Below are positions 58,119 through 64,000 of a stretch of 64,000 nt of DNA, piece after piece. Location of the stretch: the NCBI RefSeq assembly GCF_008831285.2, contig NC_045142.1, positions 10,657,952 to 10,721,951 on the forward strand. The letters run 5' to 3'. The notes beneath the pieces were generated by a model. The model was given only the letters and a program-made list of their open reading frames with translations. It made no database searches and was not told where the DNA came from. Source of the DNA: Nymphaea colorata. Its lineage: Eukaryota; Streptophyta; Magnoliopsida; Nymphaeales; Nymphaeaceae. Position numbers and translations under genes: made by a program. Position 1 is the stretch's first letter, and each line of letters starts with the position of its first letter.

Positions 58119-58892
58119 TACATCTTGAAGGATGACTCTAAAGGATAAATATTGAATTAGTGAAAAAATTGACAAGATTGACCAAGACAACATGAAGTAG
58201 AGGTATGCAATGAGGTTGTTAAACATCACACAAGGTTTTATGCACATCTATATGTCATTTGAAATAATTTTTATAGAAAATGGGTATAGGTACCAAATTG
58301 AGGTAATTTGTTTCACGATGGTCCAATGTCAAGTTGTGCTTATATACATTAGCCGAATGACTTAGTACTAGCATAGATTCCTCTTTAGGCAACTAAGGGT
58401 AGGGTTCATCAACTTCTTCTTGATCGCTCGTTGATATACCACAAATTACCACTCATTGTACTAACGAGGGGGCTTTCCCACCCAAGGTGTGGTCTAGTTG
58501 TAAGGCTTAATCTTGTGCTGCCGCCTAAGACCAAGCGCGACAACATGATGACCGAGACAAATAAGTATAAGGAATTTTGAAATATGAGAAATCATGCAAA
58601 GTCTCCAATGTAATGTTGCCTAAGATGATGATTAAAATAAATAGAAGAGCAAACATTATCTTCAAACAACTCTTAGAATGAGGAGGGTTGTATTTGATCA
58701 TAAATCTAAGTGAACATGATTAATCCTCCTCAATTAGTCTTATATGCAAGAAATCAAATACAATTACCAAGAAATGTAATGAAATGTCATTGGGGTTTAA
58801 GGCCAAAGTAGGAACATGATTTATCTTTGGCAATAGAAGATATTCGAGTTATTGAAAAATGCATCAATTATAATCATAGCCAAAAGATGACG

Positions 58893-58912
58893 GGTCCCAC
58901 CACGGTCGCCAT
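58893..58912 (-). other. Primer-binding site of element 2
   Basis: Immediately inside the 5' LTR remnant, the minus strand reads TGGCGACCGTGGTGGGACC, resembling the TGGCGACTCCGCTGGGGA-type sites of Tat/Ogre elements, with some changes. The tRNA used cannot be fixed with confidence. Confidence 0.5.
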
Positions 58913-58913
58913 C

Positions 58914-59654
58914 TATTTGCATCCCCAAAATTTTTGGTTGGTTTTGGAGTGCTTCAGAAAAATGAGGTTTGTTTTAAAATAGGAAAGAAAGGGACTCGCC
59001 CGTTAGTACGAGGATCGACCATTCACGGTGCCTTTACCGAGGGTAGCCAACTCAAAGGCTATGTTTATCATTGATGCATTTCGTTTTAACTTAAACATTT
59101 ATTTTATTCTAAATGCGGTGTAGAAAAATATTGAAAATTTGATGTTTTAAACTTTTGAAAAGATTCTTGAAGAATCACTTGAGAATGTAAGACATTTTGA
59201 GAAAAACTAGAATCGAAAAATCCTTATGAATATCATTTGGAAAGGTTGAAAAATCATTTTGAAATCACTTTAGTGTTCTCTTAAGACATTAAGTAGGCTT
59301 GAGATTTTGCTCTAATTCGGGTACCACTTATTTAGAGTTCCATCTCATCTTGCTTAAGTTCTTTTAGAGATGTGATTGTGTTCATTTGTTATATTCAGTG
59401 AATGTGAATGCATGAATGCATTGATCTTATATGATTAAAAGAGAATGAAGCATTTCTACCACAACATTCATCTAAGGCATTCCTACCATAACATACATTT
59501 AAGTTTTTTGTTTTCATAAATATCATATATAAGAAGGAAATTTTTTTTTAAAATAGATTGGGGTTGTGTACCATCAAGCATGAATCTAATATTGGGTCAT
59601 TACTTGAGTTATGGCCTTAGTGAAGTCGGTAAATGAAAAATTAAAATCTTAAAT
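58914..59654 (-). mobile_element. Truncated 5' LTR of element 2
   Basis: Only the last 741 bp of the 3.76-kb LTR are present, matching 46079-46817. The outer edge joins directly to B2 DNA (equivalent to 8838). The terminal CA has become TA. Confidence 0.85.
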
Positions 59655-60571
59655 GACATAAACACTTTTATCTCTGGTGTAACGTGCACATATAGATAAC
59701 AATGAATGAAGTGTGATATAAGCACCGTTATCTCTAATCTAATGTTCATATGGCTGTCAATCATCGAAGTGTGACATAAACACTGTTATCTGGATATATC
59801 ATAGATGAGATAGTGTTGTTGTTACACGTATATATATGTGAAAATTATATGCATATATTATAGATGCGATAGTGCTGTTGTTACACATATATACATGACA
59901 ATGATACATGTATATCATAGATAAGATAATGTTGTTGTTACACGCGCACACACACACACACACACACATATAATATATATATATATATGACAACCATATG
60001 ATTATATCATATATGAAAAAATGTTATTGTTATACACATATAATGACAACTATATGGTTAGATCAGAGATTAGATAATGCTATTCTTATATGTAAATATG
60101 ACAATCATATGTACATAATGAAACAGACATAAATGCTGTTATACATGTATATCCCTAGCAGCTATTTGTTATGTTAGAGTTTAAGTAATATTATTCTTAT
60201 GCATATATACTTGGCAACCTTGATATTGATGACAACTATATCAGTGGAAATGATATTATCGACATGGTTTCGCAATATCCCAAGGAACATGTGATCTAAC
60301 ATACAATATGGGTAGAATGATATTTTCGATGTGGTTTTCTATAACAAAAGAGAATTTAGAATAGATTAGGGCAGATTGAGGTAGAAAGGAAGATTGACTT
60401 GTGCAAGAAAGAAAGAGAGATTCAATGGTGAGGTAGAAGAGGACTATTGATGCCACAAATTTGCTTGGCTTTGCAACAAGGACATGTTCAACCATAATTC
60501 CAGCCAGTAAATCCAGCACACGAGCCAAACTCTAGAAAATGTTCGGCCAAAAAAGCAGCCTGTGAATCCAG
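59655..60571 (+). repeat. First partial copy of block B in B2
   Basis: Equivalent to about 8838-9770 of B1. The next segment, from 60572, starts again at the equivalent of 8757, so about 1.0 kb is tandemly duplicated in B2 only. It contains the 75-bp array and CA/TA tracts at 59944-59989. Confidence 0.8.
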
Positions 60572-62333
60572 CAAATCAATTCCATTGTCGTTTATTGATG
60601 CGTATGAATAATGATATCTATGATCTAATGTGAACATATAGTTGTCAATGTTCAAAGTGTGACATAAACACTTTTATCTCTGGTGTAATGTGCACATATG
60701 ATAACAATGAACGAAGTGTCACGTAAGCTCGGTATCTAAAATCTAATGCTCATATGGCTGCCAATCATCGAAGTGTGACATAAACACCATTATCTGGATA
60801 TATCATAGATGAGATAGTGTTGTTGTTACACATATATATGTGATAATCAAGCATATATTATAGATGTGATAGTACTGTTGTTACACATATATACATGATC
60901 ATAGATAAGATAATGTTATTGTTACACACACACACATATATATATATATATGACAACCATATGATTATATCATATATGAAAAAATGTTGTTGTTATACAC
61001 ATATAATGACAAATATATGGTTAGATCAGAGATTAGATAATACTATTCTTATATGTAAATATAACAATCATATGTACATAATGAAACAGACATAAATGCT
61101 GTTATACATGTATATCCCTAGCAGCTATTTGTTATGTTAGAGTTTAAGTAATATTATTCTTATGCATTTATACTTGGCAACCTTGATATTGATGACAACT
61201 ATATCAGTGGAAATGATATTATCGACATGGTTTCCCAAAATAGGTGATATCCCAAGGAACATGTGATCTAACATACAATATGGGTAGAATGATATTTTCG
61301 ATGTGGTTTTCTATAACAAAAGAGAGTTTAGAATAGATTAGGGCAGATTGAGGTAGAAAGGAAGATTGACTTGTGCAAGAAAGAAAGAGAGATTCAATGG
61401 TGAGGTAGAAGAGGACTATTGACGCCACAAATTTGCTTGGCTTTCCAATGAGGAATGTTCAACCATAATTCCAAACCAGTGAATCCAGCACACGAGCCCA
61501 ACTCTAGAAATTGTTGAGCGAAAAAACTAGCCTGTGAATCTAGAAAAACAGCTAACAAGTCCAACTAACCAGCTGTTGAGTCGAAGGCATGTTCCATGGA
61601 ACTTATGGACAATCTACTCTCTATTTATATTAAAAACTTCCTCTGTCCTAAGCAAGTAACCAATATTAGTCTAGAATTATTTTGTAGACATTTTAGAGCA
61701 TAGGCGTTAGAATCTAGGCCTTGGAAAGTATCCTATAAGAGAGAGTAGATTTCATGGTACATATCCTTCATCTTACGCCATCATGTAACCATAACGTTGG
61801 CAAAAGTATTGATCATGCTGACAAAAGTTTAACTGCATGCTGTGTTGTTCCCATTTACACACGATATTGAAGCTTTGATGAGATGTCATAGAAAATGTTT
61901 TGAGAATTAAGACCTCTATAGACTAATAAGCAATGTAACTTTTAACTGTTGTTAAGATAACTTCTTTTTATTTCCATAAGAAGTTTTGGTTCTTTTGTAA
62001 AAATATTGTCTCAGACATATCATCAATTTCAAAACTTTAGATGACTACAAACTTTTACCAGTAGAATGACAATAACAAAGAAATAACTATGACTGAGGTG
62101 TGTTCATGATGAAATAGATATTGGAACGTCTGGAAAGAAACCTAGCTTCACCCAAGCTCATGTTATCAATAACATTAGAGATCTTCTGAAAACATGCTTC
62201 AAATAAGTAGACATGCTGAAATTTGAATAATATAGACTTTGTAACCATTTATGTTAATTTTTTTATCTTTGTAATCATTTCTTTTAATCAACACACTTGT
62301 AAATGTGATTATTTCAATAATTTGTCTCCGTGA

Positions 62334-63330
62334 GTCTTCTTGGTAGATGTGTTGTTATCTCATTCTCTCGTATCCATTTCTACCATTCCTGTCGTCAACA
62401 CGTTCTATGTTATGGTAGACTCGTTGTTATATGATTATTTCGTTGTGTTACTTTATCCCATTTTGGTGTCTATTTACTCTTCTCATTCCATTGTTATCTC
62501 ATTCGCATGGCCCTTTCTATCATTACTGCATTAATTCATCTCCTTGTTTTCTTGTCGAATGCATTGTTTCTCATTCTCTCATATCTATTCCGGCCCTTCC
62601 GGTCGTCATCGTGTTCTATTGTGATGGTAGACTCATTGTTATCTCATTATTTCATATGTTATTTTATCACATTTTGGGTGTCCATTTACTTATTCCCTTC
62701 CATTATTATTTCGTTCGCACGACCCTTCTTGTTGTTATTGCATTAATTCGTTTCTATTTACTTATCATCTTCTTGGTAGATGCGTTGTTGTCTCATTCTC
62801 TCGTATTCATTTTGGCCCTTCCTGTCACCAACACGTTCTATTGTTATGGTAGAGTCATTATTATTTCATTACATTAATTTATTGCATTTTTTATGCCCAT
62901 TTACTTATCGCCTTCTGTCGCATGGCCCTTCCTATCGTTATTGCATTAATTTGTCTCTGTTTACTTATCGTCTTCTTGGCAGAAGCATCATTATCTCATT
63001 CTCTCATTTCCATTCTAGCCCTTCTTGTCGTTATTGCGTTCTATCTTTTTTGTAGATTCGTTGTTATTTCATTATTTCGCTACATTAATTTATCACAATT
63101 TTGGTGTCCATTTACTTGTCGTCTGCTGTTGTTATCTCATTCGCTCAGCACTGTGTGCATTGTTGTATCAATTCCTAGCATTCCTATTGTTGTCGCATTA
63201 ATTTGTCTCTGTTAACTTGTTGTTTTCTTGGAAGCAGACACATTGTTATCTCACTTTCTCATATTTATTCTAGCTCCTTTCTATCATTATCGCGTTCTGT
63301 TGTTATGGCACACTCATTGTTATCTCATTC
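62334..63330 (+). repeat. Higher-order tandem repeat, second copy
   Basis: Five units start near 62334, 62546, 62767, 62971 and 63223, with the same unit order and nearly the same spacings as 10559-11560. The array has therefore stayed stable in unit number since the block duplication. Confidence 0.85.
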
Positions 63331-63639
63331 GCTCTTAGCACCGTGTGACTAGTCGTATAATTTTCTGCACCACGTTTGTGTGTATTATCACATTATTTTG
63401 TCTCCATTTCAATGGCTGAAATCATTTATTGCATGATACATTGTAAGAGCTGAACTCTACTGGGAAGGACAAATTAAATCCATATGGCATTGTGACAATT
63501 AAACAACATCAATTATCAGAACGTGCTTAAAGTTCAGGACTACAAAATATGTATAATATAAAAAACTTAGCAGGAGTTTCATAATACCATTGGGATCATA
63601 TGCATCTTCAATATATATGAACAACAGGAAGGTCTCAAT

Positions 63640-64000
63640 TGCACCGTTTGTAAACAAAACAAAATAAACTTTTTTATAATGATTTTATTGCTTGCTTTTC
63701 TAGTCCTTCTTGTTTTCCCTAGGGCGCTCTTTGTCCTATGCAAACTCATAACTGGCTTTCTCTTGAAAACAATGATTAGTTGGCCAGTGCCTTTGTACTT
63801 CAGAACTTTCACACTGGCACTATCGAACACCATACTAGCATAACCATGGCTTTTCTTCTTCTCTAAGGGTTCTCGGGAGACAGGACCTGCTGCTTCAGGT
63901 GGATTTTCATTGCCACCTTGCTGTCACATGATAGATTCAACACGTTCTTTATAGCTACATTCACCAACTGTGTCATGTATTCGTAAGCTTGGTCATTTCT
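63640..64000 (-). pseudogene. FAR1-like remnant, C-terminal part, cut by window end
   Basis: Minus-strand sequence matches the tail of the remnant at 11890-14330, with MVFDSASVKVLKYKGTG in the frame at 63579-63833. The transposase core would lie beyond the window. Its state is unknown. Confidence 0.55.

Larger units (their letters stand above)
46079..59654 (-). mobile_element. Element 2: Tat-type Ty3/gypsy retrotransposon with extra ORF
   Basis: On the minus strand the order is truncated 5' LTR (59654-58914), primer-binding site, ORF1 resembling the plant mobile domain (58118-56932), gag (56942-55215), protease, G-patch-like motif, RT, two RNases H, integrase (to 50362), tandem repeats, polypurine tract and full 3' LTR (49834-46079). 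It sits between A2 and B2. The two LTR ends differ at roughly one site in ten by eye, so the insertion is not young. Stops, frameshifts and lost catalytic residues make it non-autonomous now. Tat membership rests on the second RNase H and the primer-binding site. Confidence 0.88.
60572..64000 (+). repeat. Segmental duplication block B2
   Basis: Colinear with 8757-12212 to the last base of the window. It carries the 75-bp array, spacer, five-unit higher-order repeat (62334-63330) and the 3' part of the FAR1-like remnant. No complete gene. Confidence 0.9.

Overview
The window is nuclear DNA of a flowering plant. The evidence is a plant A-type cytochrome P450 gene with introns, a PLS-class pentatricopeptide repeat gene ending in DYW, FAR1/MULE and LINE remnants, and Ty3/gypsy elements of the plant Tat type. 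The species cannot be fixed from the sequence. Most of the window is repeats and broken genes. One complete gene model stands out: a CYP76-like P450 at 42210-45264.

Layout. (1) 1-6487 is block A1, with a CYP76-like P450 broken by a 14-bp deletion. (2) 6488-14900 holds simple repeats, a tandemly doubled segment, three families of tandem repeats and a degenerate FAR1/MULE transposase gene on the minus strand (block B1). (3) 15130-17515 is an inverted repeat of about 375-bp arms enclosing a LINE tail and a hairpin MITE. (4) 18290-33916 carries remnants of a HAD-family hydrolase gene (SDT1/pyrimidine 5'-nucleotidase-like). It is split by a short-LTR gypsy element (element 3), into which a large Tat-type element (element 1) has inserted. 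A near-perfect 1.33-kb-arm palindrome ends exactly at a 100-N gap inside this stretch and looks like an assembly artefact. (5) 34686-36500 is a PPR-DYW pseudogene. (6) 36500-40400 is mostly non-coding, with two weak exon candidates. (7) 40411-46078 is block A2, with the intact P450. (8) 46079-59654 is a minus-strand Tat-type retrotransposon (element 2) with a 3.76-kb 3' LTR, a truncated 5' LTR and an extra upstream ORF resembling the plant mobile domain. (9) 59655-64000 is block B2, the counterpart of 8757-12212.

How it fits together. A1 then B1, and A2 then B2, lie in the same order and orientation. The window therefore records a large tandem segmental duplication, with a period of about 40 kb at the P450s. 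Element 2 separates A2 from B2. Its missing 5' LTR part and the missing host segment (equivalent of 6488-8837) are most simply one deletion. One P450 daughter kept its frame and the other lost it. Both Tat elements share an unusual domain order: a G-patch-like motif precedes RT, and a decayed classical RNase H is followed by a second RNase H with all four acidic positions kept.

The most interesting items are the extra plant-mobile-domain ORF and G-patch motif in the Tat elements, the three-part higher-order minisatellite next to the FAR1-type transposase, and the gap-abutting palindrome. No tRNA or rRNA gene and no CRISPR array was seen.
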